DNA from: Selenomonadaceae bacterium
GTDB taxonomy: Bacteria > Bacillota > Negativicutes > Selenomonadales > Selenomonadaceae
Assembly (NCBI GenBank): GCA_017527075.1
Contig: JAFXQM010000002.1
Span: 186,001-250,000 of the forward strand
Direction: 5' to 3'
DNA length: 64,000 nucleotides
The notes beneath the pieces were generated by a model. It was not told where the DNA came from, did no database searches, and saw only the letters and a program-made list of their open reading frames with translations. This document shows, in pieces, positions 8,253 through 16,128 of the stretch (position 1 is its first letter; each line of letters starts with the position of its first letter). A program made the position numbers and the translations under genes.

Positions 8253-8918
8253 TTGACAGGAGAAGAACTGCGCGGCGTCCCGCTCTTTAAAGATTTGCTG
8301 CCGGACGAGATTGAAACGTTCATGAGGTTCACGGGCACAACGGTCAAGCGTTACCCGCGCGGCGAGAGAGTTTTGGAGGCGTTCGCGCCCAACGCAAACA
8401 TCGGAGTGATTGTCAGCGGCGAAGCTCAGCTGTTGGCACTCGACAGGCTCGGCAACGAATCGGTCGGACACTCGCTCGAAAGCGGCGCAATGTTCGGGAC
8501 GGTCTCCGCCATCCTCGGCGAAGATTTGGTCGCCGCGAGTGTTCAGCTCACGACCGACGCCGTGATAATGTGGGTGCCTTATCGCGCGCTGCTCGTCGCC
8601 GGCCCGAAACTCGGTCGCATGCACGGAATCGTCATGAAAAATCTTTTGGAAACCTTCAGCCGAAAAAATGTTCTGATGATGCAAAAGGTCGAACTCCTCA
8701 GCCAAAAGACTTTGCGCGAACGAGTGATTCTTTATCTCCTGCAGCGCGAACGCCGCCAAGGCTCGGAGCGCGTGCGGGTTCCGGGGCGCGTTCAGCTCGC
8801 CAAAGAATTGGAATGCAATCGCTCGGCTCTGACGCGGGAAATTTCTCAAATGCAGGCGGACGGGCTCGTCGAGTGCGGCGAACGGTGGATGCGCCTCAAC
8901 AAGGAAATGCTGCGGTGA
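8253..8918 (+). CDS. Crp/Fnr-family transcription regulator
   Basis: A 221-residue protein: cyclic-nucleotide-binding-type beta roll at about 10-115, a dimer helix, then a winged helix near 165-220 (VQLAKELECNRSALTREISQ is the recognition region). It lacks an N-terminal Cys cluster, so it is unlikely to be an oxygen-sensing Fe-S Fnr. Position in the tree cannot be judged from the sequence alone. TTG at 8253-8255 is chosen as start because ggaggtgag lies about 6 bases upstream. The gene is followed with a 4-base overlap by the haem exporter ATPase gene, so it probably regulates, or is co-expressed with, that operon. Confidence 0.85.
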   Translation: MTGEELRGVPLFKDLLPDEIETFMRFTGTTVKRYPRGERVLEAFAPNANIGVIVSGEAQLLALDRLGNESVGHSLESGAMFGTVSAILGEDLVAASVQLTTDAVIMWVPYRALLVAGPKLGRMHGIVMKNLLETFSRKNVLMMQKVELLSQKTLRERVILYLLQRERRQGSERVRVPGRVQLAKELECNRSALTREISQMQADGLVECGERWMRLNKEMLR

Positions 8919-9502
8919 TTGTCTTCGACGACGTGAGCTTGAGTTTCGGGCGGCATGCGCTGTTCAAAAATATTTCGCTCGAACTGCGCGGCGGAAAAAT
9001 TTTCGGAGTCACTGGCGCGAACGGCGCGGGCAAGTCCACCGTCCTCAAGCTCGCAGGGAAAATCATTCGCCCCGACAGCGGCGCGGTGAATTTCTCCACG
9101 GAAAAAAAAATCGCCGCAGTCACTCCCGAAATGAAAATTTACGAGAACCTGACGGCGGCGGAGAATTTATTTTTTTTCGCAAAGCTCAGAGGAAAAGTTT
9201 TGTCCGACGAAAAAATTTTGGAGCTCGGTGAACGCGTCGGCTTGGATTTAAAAAATTTCGGCAACGTCCGCGCAGAAAATTTTTCCACGGGCATGAGGCA
9301 GCGGCTGAAGTTCGCGATTGTCCTCGGCGTCGAAGCAAACGTTTGGCTCCTCGACGAACCGACTGCCAATCTCGACGACGACGGCCGCGAAAAATTTTTC
9401 CGCGAGATTCAAACTGCCGCGCCCGACAAAATTATTCTGCTCGCCACGAACGATAAGGCGGAGGAAAATTTTTGCGATGAAATTATTTCACTCCCGCTGT
9501 GA
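8915..9502 (+). CDS. ccmA: ABC transporter ATP-binding protein, haem exporter CcmA-like
   Basis: A 195-residue ATPase subunit. Walker A is GANGAGKST, the signature is degenerate (FSTGMRQRL in place of LSGGQ) and Walker B is VWLLDEPTANLD. Length and divergent signature fit CcmA, the ATPase of the CcmABCD haem handling system for cytochrome c maturation. The adjacent CcmB and CcmC genes support this. GTG at 8915-8917 is the start: it overlaps the upstream stop (GTGA), and aaggaa lies 8 bases upstream. No in-frame ATG precedes it. The overlap implies translational coupling. Confidence 0.82.
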   Translation: MIVFDDVSLSFGRHALFKNISLELRGGKIFGVTGANGAGKSTVLKLAGKIIRPDSGAVNFSTEKKIAAVTPEMKIYENLTAAENLFFFAKLRGKVLSDEKILELGERVGLDLKNFGNVRAENFSTGMRQRLKFAIVLGVEANVWLLDEPTANLDDDGREKFFREIQTAAPDKIILLATNDKAEENFCDEIISLPL

Positions 9503-10142
9503 ACAGGTCGCGGCGATTGTCCGAAAAGATTTTTTAATCGGGTTGCGGCGGCGGGCGACGTTCGCGGCCATGATGATGTTCGCGCTGACTGCCGTGGCGA
9601 GTTTGAGTTTGTCGACGGGCGGCGCGAGTGTCGAGCCGAAATTTTTGGCGGCGTTGCTCTGGGTCGTGATATTCTTCGCGGCGGGCGCGGGCGTGGCGGG
9701 CACCTTCGACGACGAGGCGCAGGCGGGCACTCTCCCGACGCTCAAACTTTACGCCGACGCTCAAGCAATTCTCTTCGGCAAAATGATTTACGTTTTCCTG
9801 TCGCTGGTCGCGCTGACGATTTTCATCCTGCCGATTTTCTTAATCCTCTTTGATGTCGCCGTGGAAAATTTTTTGCTGTTGCTCGCGACGATTTTTTTCG
9901 GGCTGGTCGGAATTGCGGCGGCGGGAACTTTGACGGCGGCTTTGACGACTTCGGCGGCGGTCAAGGGCGGACTCTTCCCGATTCTCCTTTTCCCGATAAC
10001 GCTCCCGATTTTTTTGCCCGCGATTGCTCTGACGGAAATTTCTTTGGCGGGCGGCGCGTTCGATGTAAGTTCACTCGTCGTCGTGGCGGTTTTCGATTTG
10101 ATTTTGATAACGGCGTCTTCGATTCTTTACGATTACCTGTGA
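9477..10142 (+). CDS. ccmB: Haem exporter membrane protein CcmB-like
   Basis: A 221-residue protein with about six membrane segments, starting MKLFHSRCEQVAAIVRKDFL. The N-terminal 'xKDxxxELR'-like region (VRKDFLIGLRRRATF) and the DDEAQAGTLPTL stretch are typical of CcmB, the permease partner of CcmA. ATG at 9477 overlaps ccmA by 26 bases and has ggagg about 11 bases upstream. The C-terminus ends ILYDYL. The same 3' end (tttacgattacctgtga) is found again 110 bases downstream, a sign of past recombination. Confidence 0.82.
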   Translation: MKLFHSRCEQVAAIVRKDFLIGLRRRATFAAMMMFALTAVASLSLSTGGASVEPKFLAALLWVVIFFAAGAGVAGTFDDEAQAGTLPTLKLYADAQAILFGKMIYVFLSLVALTIFILPIFLILFDVAVENFLLLLATIFFGLVGIAAAGTLTAALTTSAAVKGGLFPILLFPITLPIFLPAIALTEISLAGGAFDVSSLVVVAVFDLILITASSILYDYL

Positions 10143-10266
10143 AGTTACGGCGGCTCAAAATTTTTTTACGGCGGGTCGGAGCTCGTAAGCGGCTCAAAAA
10201 TTTCTGGCGGCGGGTCGAAGCTCTTAAGCGGCTGAAAAATTTTACGATTACCTGTGAGGCTTTTCG
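10143..10266. repeat. Spacer with repeated units and a second ccmB 3' end
   Basis: This spacer contains two related units of about 40 bases. Each has ggcgggtcg(g/a)agctc, then taagcggct and an A4-5T3-7 tract. The spacer ends with tttacgattacctgtga, a 17-base exact copy of the end of ccmB. It probably marks an old ccmB terminus left behind by recombination. No gene is seen in it. Confidence 0.6.
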
Positions 10267-10899
10267 ATGAACAAAATTTTAATCTTGCTGACGCTCGCGA
10301 TTATCGCGGCGATAATTTTTTTTGTGCCGCCGATAAAAGGGCTCGGCGATTTGGCGAAAATAATTTTCTTCCACGTGCCGACGGCTTGGGTGTCAGTCAT
10401 CGCGTTCTTCGCCGGTGCATTCTTCGCCGCAAAATTTTTACGGACGTTTAACTTCGCATTCGATAAATTGAGCGAGCGAGCGGCGCGCTTGGGATTCATC
10501 TTCGTGCTGCTGTCGACGGTGAGCGGCGCAATTTTCAGCAAGCTGACGTGGGGCGCGTATTGGAACTGGGACCCGCGGCAAACGACAATCTTTGTGCTGA
10601 TTCTGATTTACGGCGCGTACCTGACGTTGCGGGCGGCGGTCTCCGACGAAAAAATTCGCGCAAAAGTTTCGGCGGTCTACTCTCTGCTGAGCGTCTTGAC
10701 GGTTCCGTTTCTGGTGTTTATCATTCCGCGCATGTATTTCTCGTTGCACCCGTCGCCCGTGCTGAATTCGGCGGGGCGCGTCGAAATGGATTCAATCGTC
10801 TTGGCAGTTTTAATCGCGGCGGTCGTCGACGCAACTTTAATCTTTATCCAACTGATGAGGTATAATCTTCAGCCGGCAGAAAAAAATTCTAACAGCTAA
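10267..10899 (+). CDS. ccmC: Haem-handling membrane protein CcmC-like
   Basis: A 210-residue, six-span membrane protein of the CcmC/CcsA superfamily. It carries the tryptophan-rich WGAYWNWDPRQTT segment that binds haem on the outer face, and flanking His (FFHVP near residue 35, LHPSP near 165) that could serve as axial ligands. With CcmA and CcmB it forms the haem transfer step that loads CcmE in cytochrome c maturation; ccmE and ccmF are not in view. The last residues NSNS and the TAA stop are read from a heptanucleotide repeat. Confidence 0.85.
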   Translation: MNKILILLTLAIIAAIIFFVPPIKGLGDLAKIIFFHVPTAWVSVIAFFAGAFFAAKFLRTFNFAFDKLSERAARLGFIFVLLSTVSGAIFSKLTWGAYWNWDPRQTTIFVLILIYGAYLTLRAAVSDEKIRAKVSAVYSLLSVLTVPFLVFIIPRMYFSLHPSPVLNSAGRVEMDSIVLAVLIAAVVDATLIFIQLMRYNLQPAEKNSNS

Positions 10900-10920
10900 C
10901 AGCCAACAGCTGACAGCTAA
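10888..10920. repeat. Heptanucleotide repeat (CTAACAG type)
   Basis: Four heptamers in a row (CTAACAG, CCAACAG, CTGACAG and a first partial copy) overlap the end of ccmC and stop just before the ribosome site (aaggaggg) of the next gene. It is one member of the family described in the findings. Confidence 0.7.
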
Positions 10921-10937
10921 ACAAGGAGGGAAATTTC

Positions 10938-11516
10938 TTGAGGACTTTAAAAATTTTCGGGCTCGCGCTGCTGATGATTTTCGTGGCGCAAGGAAAAACT
11001 TTCGCGGAGATGCCTGAGATTTCGGCGGGCGAAACTTACTTTGACATCTTCAAGGGCGTTTACGTCTTGAAAGACAATGTGCACGTCGTGGTGAACAATC
11101 ACGGCTTCAAGGCGACGGTCACCGCCGACGAGGCTCTCGTCAGCGTCGCCAAACAAAAATGCTGGGCGGAGGGCAACGTCAAACTCACGCAGGAAAATAT
11201 TTCTTTCAGCTGCGAGCGCGCCTATCTCCAGTGGCAAACCAAAACCGCCGAAGTCACGGGCAAAGTCAAATTTGAAAACAAAAAAAGTGTCGCGATAACC
11301 TCGGACACTGCGGTTTTCAATTGGCAAGAAAAAATCGTTGACTTCTACGGAAAAATTTCTCTCAAGGCGGAAAAGAAAGTTAAGCTCGCCGACGGCGTGG
11401 AGCTCGACGGAAAAGAATATCAGCACGTGAAGTACAACGTCGTCGAAGATAAAATCCTCGCGCTCGACAAAACTTTCGACGCGCCCGAAGTCGTCATTCC
11501 GTCGGCGGAGGAGTGA
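10938..11516 (+). CDS. LptA/OstA-like periplasmic protein
   Basis: A 192-residue protein with a signal peptide (cleavage near TFA-E, residue 23) followed by repeated beta strands of the OstA/LptA jellyroll type (NVHVVVNNHGFKATVTADEA, ITSDTAVFNWQ). LptA bridges the periplasm and carries lipopolysaccharide to the outer membrane; presence of such a protein supports a diderm envelope. The length suits LptA. TTG at 10938 is the start, 7 bases after aaggaggg. It follows ccmC in the same direction. LptC or a general OstA-like protein are alternatives, as no other lpt gene is adjacent. Confidence 0.7.
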   Translation: MRTLKIFGLALLMIFVAQGKTFAEMPEISAGETYFDIFKGVYVLKDNVHVVVNNHGFKATVTADEALVSVAKQKCWAEGNVKLTQENISFSCERAYLQWQTKTAEVTGKVKFENKKSVAITSDTAVFNWQEKIVDFYGKISLKAEKKVKLADGVELDGKEYQHVKYNVVEDKILALDKTFDAPEVVIPSAEE

Positions 11517-11565
11517 GCAACGTGACGTTGCATCCAATGAGCGCGCTTGAGCCGTGAAAAATTTT

Positions 11566-12453
11566 TCAGTCACTCGCCGCGCTTGAGGCTTCGGGAAAAT
11601 TTTGGGGCGTGACAGCCTCCAAAGATTTAATCGCGACCTCAATCATCGAATCGTCGGGCTCGCGCGTCGTCAGGTATTGCAACCAGAGCCCCGGCAGCGT
11701 CGCCAGCCTCACGAACGAATTTTGGGAGCGCGCGGAGAATCGAATCAGTTCATATGACAGCCCCGCCACGAGCGGCAACAAAATTATTCGCGACAAAATC
11801 CTCAGCCACAAATCGGGCCAGCCGAGGAACGCGAACACAAAAATGCTCACAAGCATGACGATTAACAGAAAAGCAGTTCCGCACCTCGGATGCAGGCGCG
11901 GAAATTTTTTTACGTTCTCCACCGTCAGAGGCAAATCCGCTTCGTAACAGAAAATTGTTTTGTGCTCCGCCCCGTGATATTGAAAGACTCGTTGGATATC
12001 TTTCATGCGCGAGATGGCGAACAGGTAAGCCAAAAAAATTATCAGCCGCAAAAATCCTTCCGCCAAGTTCAAAAGAATCGGGGCGTCGGTGAGCGTGTGG
12101 AAAAATTTCGCAGCAAAGGTCGGTATCGCCAAGAACAGCACGCACGCCAGCGCGATTGCAAAAATTATCGTGGCGACGAGTTCGCGGTCGGAAAGTTGCT
12201 CGTCCTCCTCGCCGGCCGCCTGCGCCGAAAACGACAGCGACTTCATGCCCAACATCAGCGACTCGAACAAACTGACCGCCCCGCGCAGCAGCGGCAATTT
12301 TAAAATCGGAAAGCGGTCGGCGATGGAGCTGACGGTTTTGACTTGCACGTTGATATTTCCGTCGGGCTCGCGCACGGCCGTCGCCACCTTGCCGAAGCCG
12401 CGCATCATCACTCCCTCAATGACTGCCTGCCCGCCCACGATTGGTTTTTCCAC
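11566..12453 (-). CDS. DUF1385 membrane protein (YqhQ family)
   Basis: A 295-residue protein starting EKPIVGGQAVIEGVMMRGFG, the hallmark N-terminus of DUF1385. Four or five membrane segments occupy about 93-240, and YHGAEHKTIFCYE is the second conserved block. The biochemical role of the family is not established. In many Firmicutes it sits next to rpmE; here a decayed gene lies between them. Start ATG at 12451-12453. Confidence 0.88.
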   Translation of the reverse strand: MEKPIVGGQAVIEGVMMRGFGKVATAVREPDGNINVQVKTVSSIADRFPILKLPLLRGAVSLFESLMLGMKSLSFSAQAAGEEDEQLSDRELVATIIFAIALACVLFLAIPTFAAKFFHTLTDAPILLNLAEGFLRLIIFLAYLFAISRMKDIQRVFQYHGAEHKTIFCYEADLPLTVENVKKFPRLHPRCGTAFLLIVMLVSIFVFAFLGWPDLWLRILSRIILLPLVAGLSYELIRFSARSQNSFVRLATLPGLWLQYLTTREPDDSMIEVAIKSLEAVTPQNFPEASSAASD

Positions 12454-13428
12454 TTAATCAGCTCCTTAACGGAATTGTTTTGCCGTCCACATATTCCTTG
12501 CCTCTGGAAATTCTTTTGCGTGTCGCGTCGAAGTTCTCGCTGAACAAACTCCTGCGCGAATCGAATTCTTTTCACGAGTTCGGGGTGCGCCGCCTTGAAT
12601 TGCTCGGAGAACCAAACAATCATCGGAATCTCAAGCCGTCGTGGTCTGAAATGTAAATCACAATCGCGTCCTTTTCCTCGAAGCGTTTAATTATCTCATC
12701 GCCCGCTTTAAAAACTTCAAACTCGGGCGGGAAACGCAACCGATAATCGGCGGGCGTACACAAGAGGTGCAGAACGTAAAAATTTTTTGCGGAAGAATTT
12801 TTCTTCAAGCTCTCCTCAAGCAACGGCAAAAGTTTTTCGTCGTATTCATAAACAAAAGTCGAAGCATCTCGAATCACGGTAAAGAAAGCCACGCCGTGTT
12901 ATATTCCGGCACTTTTAAAAACTCGCGAATCTCTCTGAAGGCGTCAATGACCGCAAGCGGCAAAATCCAAAAAATTTTTGCAGAAACCGGCGTCGAATAA
13001 TTGTCGACAAATTCCACTGCCTTTTGCCAATTTGTATCCAACAGCACTTGAAACATATTTTCGTCGAAGAAGCTGCGGTGCAAAGCCAAGACGAGTGCGT
13101 CGACCAAAAAAATCACGTCGCCACTTCATTTTTTGCAGAGGTAAACGAACGCCGGCGGAAAGTTCAGCAGGAAAAAATTCGTTTCCACCGAGTAAAAATA
13201 TTCTCTCAACAAAGTTTTCATCTGCAGAGAATATTGGAACATGACAAAATGCCGTCGCGTTTCAGTTCGGTAAAAATTCCGGTTCGCTCTCAATTCCGCC
13301 ACGTGAGAAAATTTTTCCCACGGAAGGTTTGGAACATTTTGTCGGCGAGGAAACGTGAACTCGGAGTGAGGCTTCCGATTTTCTTCGGCTCGTCGATGAA
13401 TTTTTTTCAAGAACAAAATCTCGACCAT
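12454..13428 (-). pseudogene. Decayed EptA-like phosphoethanolamine transferase
   Basis: Four frames in gene order carry fragments of one sulfatase-fold phosphoethanolamine transferase. The start ATG at 13426-13428 has a good ribosome site (ggaggaag). The first frame (100 residues) stops at 13126. The next frame (13116-12874) reads LVLALHRSFFDENMFQVLLD, typical of the N-terminal membrane domain. The third (12892-12620) reads YEYDEKLLPLLEESL and DAIVIYISDHDG, the metal-site Asp/His segment. The last (12623 down) reads MIVWFSEQFKAAHPE near the C-terminus. The part with the catalytic Thr is deleted. Such enzymes add phosphoethanolamine to lipid A, fitting a diderm cell. It separates rpmE from DUF1385. 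Confidence 0.72.
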
Positions 13429-13492
13429 TTCTTCCTCCGATAAAATCAAAACAAGCAGGGCGCACTCGGCAACCCTGCCTGAAAATTTTTGT

Positions 13493-13693
13493 TCAAGCTT
13501 TCTTGTAACGTTTGTTGAACTTTTCGATTCGGCCGCCGGCTTTGACGTCGCGCTGACGACCCGTGAAGAACGGATGGCATTTCGAGCAGACGTCCACGCG
13601 CAATTCTTTTTTCGTGGAGCCGGTTTTGAAAGTATTGCCGCAACCGCAAGTGACCGTCGCTTCAAAGTACTGCGGATGAATTTTTTCCTTCAT
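13493..13693 (-). CDS. rpmE: 50S ribosomal protein L31, zinc-binding form
   Basis: A 66-residue protein, the normal length for L31, starting [20 protein letters not shown]. Cysteines C16, C18, C37 and C40 (CGCG and CSKC) match the zinc-binding (C+) form. The RYKKA tail is lysine-rich. A ribosome site (aaggaggtg) precedes ATG at 13691-13693. The start of this gene lies 19 bases after the stop of the upstream methyltransferase gene. Confidence 0.96.
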   Translation of the reverse strand: MKEKIHPQYFEATVTCGCGNTFKTGSTKKELRVDVCSKCHPFFTGRQRDVKAGGRIEKFNKRYKKA

Positions 13694-13711
13694 GCTTGAG
13701 CACCTCCTTAT

Positions 13712-14548
13712 TCAGAACGACGAAGATTTTTCGCCATGCAAATAAATCCAATCCGTCGCCCAATATTGTTGATGGACTTGACCGTTCAAATCATTGAGAT
13801 AATTTGAGATATTGCTGAACCAAAGCGCAACGTTGGAAAATTTTTTCGACAAGTCCGCCTTGACGTTCGTCAAATCTTTTTTTGCGATTAAAACGTCGTA
13901 AGCACCGTTGGTCGCGGGCGCGTTGAAGTCATCGGAAAGATAATCTGCGCCTTGCACACGAGTAAAGACTCGAATCTCCAGCATATTTCCCACGTGGACA
14001 ATGTCAGGCAATTCATACGCGAACGGCGCGCGAGGATTGTACGCCATCTGAAGAGTAATCTTGCCGCCAACCTTCAACGCCGCGAACATGCTCGACAAAA
14101 TCTTTTCCCTAATCGCATGACTTGCGATGTGTTGCATGGAAATCGTGCAGTAGATGAAGTCGTAAAAATTTTGCGGAACAGCTCCCAAGTCGTTGCCGTT
14201 AGTCAAATAGAAGTCGCTATCAATACCCCCACCACTGTGGGGTTTGCAGTAACGCTCGGCCTCTCTCAGCAGGCGAGAAGATATGTCGCAGCCGTCAACT
14301 TTTTTGAAGAGTCGACGCATTCTCTTGACCATGCGACCAGAACCGCAGGCAAAATCCAAAGCAACTTTGTCGTTGAACGTGTCGAAAATCGGTTTGCGAA
14401 CGTCGCCGTTTTTGAAGAGCAGAAAAGTTTCATAAGGATATTCTTCGTGCCAAGCATAATTGCCGACGACGGCTTCGGGCGGAACGGGAGCTTCGTATTG
14501 ATTTTTTTGCATGTTCAGATAATCACCTTCGCCCTTTTCTTTTTGCAA
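13712..14548 (-). CDS. SAM-dependent methyltransferase, substrate unknown
   Basis: A class I methyltransferase of about 278 residues. Motif I is VALDFACGSGRMV (binds SAM) and motif II the acidic KVDGCDISSRLL; FYDFIYCTISMQHIA is motif IV, followed by a LKVGGKI post-IV loop. No substrate-specific domain is recognisable; the conserved tail FSNISNYLNDLNGQ resembles nothing I know. TTG at 14548 is chosen because GGAGG lies 8 bases upstream; a GTG three codons earlier overlaps that site, and ATG at residue 13 is an alternative. It precedes rpmE on the same strand. Confidence 0.75.
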   Translation of the reverse strand: MQKEKGEGDYLNMQKNQYEAPVPPEAVVGNYAWHEEYPYETFLLFKNGDVRKPIFDTFNDKVALDFACGSGRMVKRMRRLFKKVDGCDISSRLLREAERYCKPHSGGGIDSDFYLTNGNDLGAVPQNFYDFIYCTISMQHIASHAIREKILSSMFAALKVGGKITLQMAYNPRAPFAYELPDIVHVGNMLEIRVFTRVQGADYLSDDFNAPATNGAYDVLIAKKDLTNVKADLSKKFSNVALWFSNISNYLNDLNGQVHQQYWATDWIYLHGEKSSSF

Positions 14549-14577
14549 AGCTGCCACCTCCGACTCTTCAATTTAAG

Positions 14578-14607
14578 TTGACGCGAAAACCGCGCAAGGT
14601 GTATTAT
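14578..14607 (+). promoter_or_regulatory. Candidate sigma-70 promoter for clpX
   Basis: TTGACG (14578-14583) and TATTAT (14602-14607) are 18 bases apart, upstream of clpX and outside the divergent methyltransferase gene. Confidence 0.5.
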
Positions 14608-14643
14608 ACGCGCTGTAAATTTTTATTGCAAGGACTTTTAGCA

Positions 14644-14674
14644 GTTAGGAGTTAGGAGGTAGGAGTTAGGAGTT
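14644..14674. repeat. Heptanucleotide repeat (TTAGGAG type), single arm
   Basis: TTAGGAG, TTAGGAG, GTAGGAG, TTAGGAG follow one another between the clpX promoter and its ribosome site. There is no long inverted partner, unlike most other copies. Confidence 0.75.
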
Positions 14675-14724
14675 GAAAAGCTCTTGACCCTTCTCCTTTG
14701 TTCCTAAAAAGGAGAATTATTCAA

Positions 14725-16038
14725 ATGGCATTCGATACGTATCATTGCAGCATATGCGGGCGGCGCGTGAAAGTTCAGAGCCAAGCGGACATGCCCGTCC
14801 TCGACCCGAACACCGGCTTTGGCATTTGCAGGAACTGCATAAAAAATCTTTATCACTTCATCGAAGCGGAAGAAGAGGCTCAAAAGCCGCGCGCCAAGAA
14901 AAAAAGTTTAAGCGGCATGCTCGGCGAAATGATTGAGAAAAACAAACCGCACATCATCAAAAAATATCTCGACGAGTTCATCATCATGCAGGACCGCGCG
15001 AAAAAAATTTTGTCCGTCGCGGCTTACAACCATTACAAGCGCATGAAGTACGAGATGGACAATCCCGACGGCGACGAGGAAATTGAAAAGTCAAACGTAA
15101 TCATTATGGGACCGACGGGCTGCGGCAAGACCGCCCTGCTCAGTCACCTGTCGCGGCTTTTGGGCATTCCCTTCGCCGTGACCGACGCTTCAAGCCTGAC
15201 GGAGGCGGGTTTCGTCGGCGCGGACGTGGAAGTCGCCGTGAGAAATCTTTATTACGCGGCGGGCAGAGACGTGAATAAAACCGAGCACGGAATCATTTAC
15301 CTGGACGAGTTCGACAAAATCGCGCGCAAGTCCGGCGCAAACAATTCAATCACCGCCGACCCCGGCCACGAGGGAGTTCAGCAGGGGCTCTTGAAAATGT
15401 TGGAAGGCAGCGTCGTCGAATTCACCGAGCGCGGGCAACGCAAACACCCCGAGGCTCCCACGATTAAAGTCGACACGAAAAATATTTTGTTCATCTGCGG
15501 CGGCGCGTTCGTCGGCATTGAAAAAATCATTGAGAAGAGAATCAGCAAAGACAACTCGAACATCGGCTTCGGCTCAGAAATTCCGTCCAAGGAAGACACC
15601 GACAAAAAATTCAACGAGTTGATTCATCAGGTGCGCCCCGAAGATTTGATGAAGTACGGAATCATTCCGGAAATAATCGGGCGGCTGCCGGTCATCTGCA
15701 CGCTGGAGACCCTCGACGAAGACGCGCTGCTCAGAATCCTCACCGAGCCGAAAAACGCGCCCGTCAAACAGTACGAAAAACTTTTGGCGATGGACAACGT
15801 CAAGCTGGAGTTTGAAGAGGCGGCACTGCGATTGGTCGCGCAGAAGGCAATCGAACGCAAAACGGGCGCGCGCTCACTCAAAGGAATCATTGAGGACGTG
15901 ATGCTCGACGTAATGTTTGAAATCCCCATGAGTGATGAGCCGCGCCGAGTCGTCGTGACTGAGGCGTGCATAAAGGGCGAAGAGTCCCCGCAGATTTTCC
16001 CGCTCGAAGAAAATATTTTGTCCAAGAAATCCGCTTGA
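14725..16038 (+). CDS. clpX: ATP-dependent unfoldase ClpX
   Basis: A 437-residue AAA+ unfoldase that feeds substrates to ClpP. The N-terminal zinc domain has C8, C11, C35 and C38 (CSIC and CRNC) but is otherwise divergent from standard ClpX. Walker A is GPTGCGKT (129-136), Walker B IIYLDEFDKIA, the pore loop GFVG replaces GYVG, and the ClpP-docking loop IGFGSE is present. Sensor 2 is TGARSLK. ATG at 14725 has aaggag 9 bases upstream. It stands alone, without tig, clpP or lon. The zinc-domain divergence could mean altered adaptor use or a paralogue. Confidence 0.9.
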   Translation: MAFDTYHCSICGRRVKVQSQADMPVLDPNTGFGICRNCIKNLYHFIEAEEEAQKPRAKKKSLSGMLGEMIEKNKPHIIKKYLDEFIIMQDRAKKILSVAAYNHYKRMKYEMDNPDGDEEIEKSNVIIMGPTGCGKTALLSHLSRLLGIPFAVTDASSLTEAGFVGADVEVAVRNLYYAAGRDVNKTEHGIIYLDEFDKIARKSGANNSITADPGHEGVQQGLLKMLEGSVVEFTERGQRKHPEAPTIKVDTKNILFICGGAFVGIEKIIEKRISKDNSNIGFGSEIPSKEDTDKKFNELIHQVRPEDLMKYGIIPEIIGRLPVICTLETLDEDALLRILTEPKNAPVKQYEKLLAMDNVKLEFEEAALRLVAQKAIERKTGARSLKGIIEDVMLDVMFEIPMSDEPRRVVVTEACIKGEESPQIFPLEENILSKKSA

Positions 16039-16039
16039 G

Positions 16040-16117
16040 TTTAGTGGTTAGTGATTAGTGGTTAGTGGTTAGCAAAATTCTAATCACTAATCACTTTTCA
16101 CTAACCACTTTTTTTGG
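16040..16117. repeat. Heptanucleotide inverted repeat (TTAGTGG type), terminator-like
   Basis: Four TTAGTG(G/A) heptamers are followed by a 6-base spacer and the complementary CTAATCA/CTAACCA heptamers, and then seven Ts. It can fold into one long imperfect stem with a T-run on the plus strand, so it could end the clpX transcript. The next gene's ribosome site follows immediately. Confidence 0.7.
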
Positions 16118-16128
16118 GAGGGTTGGTC

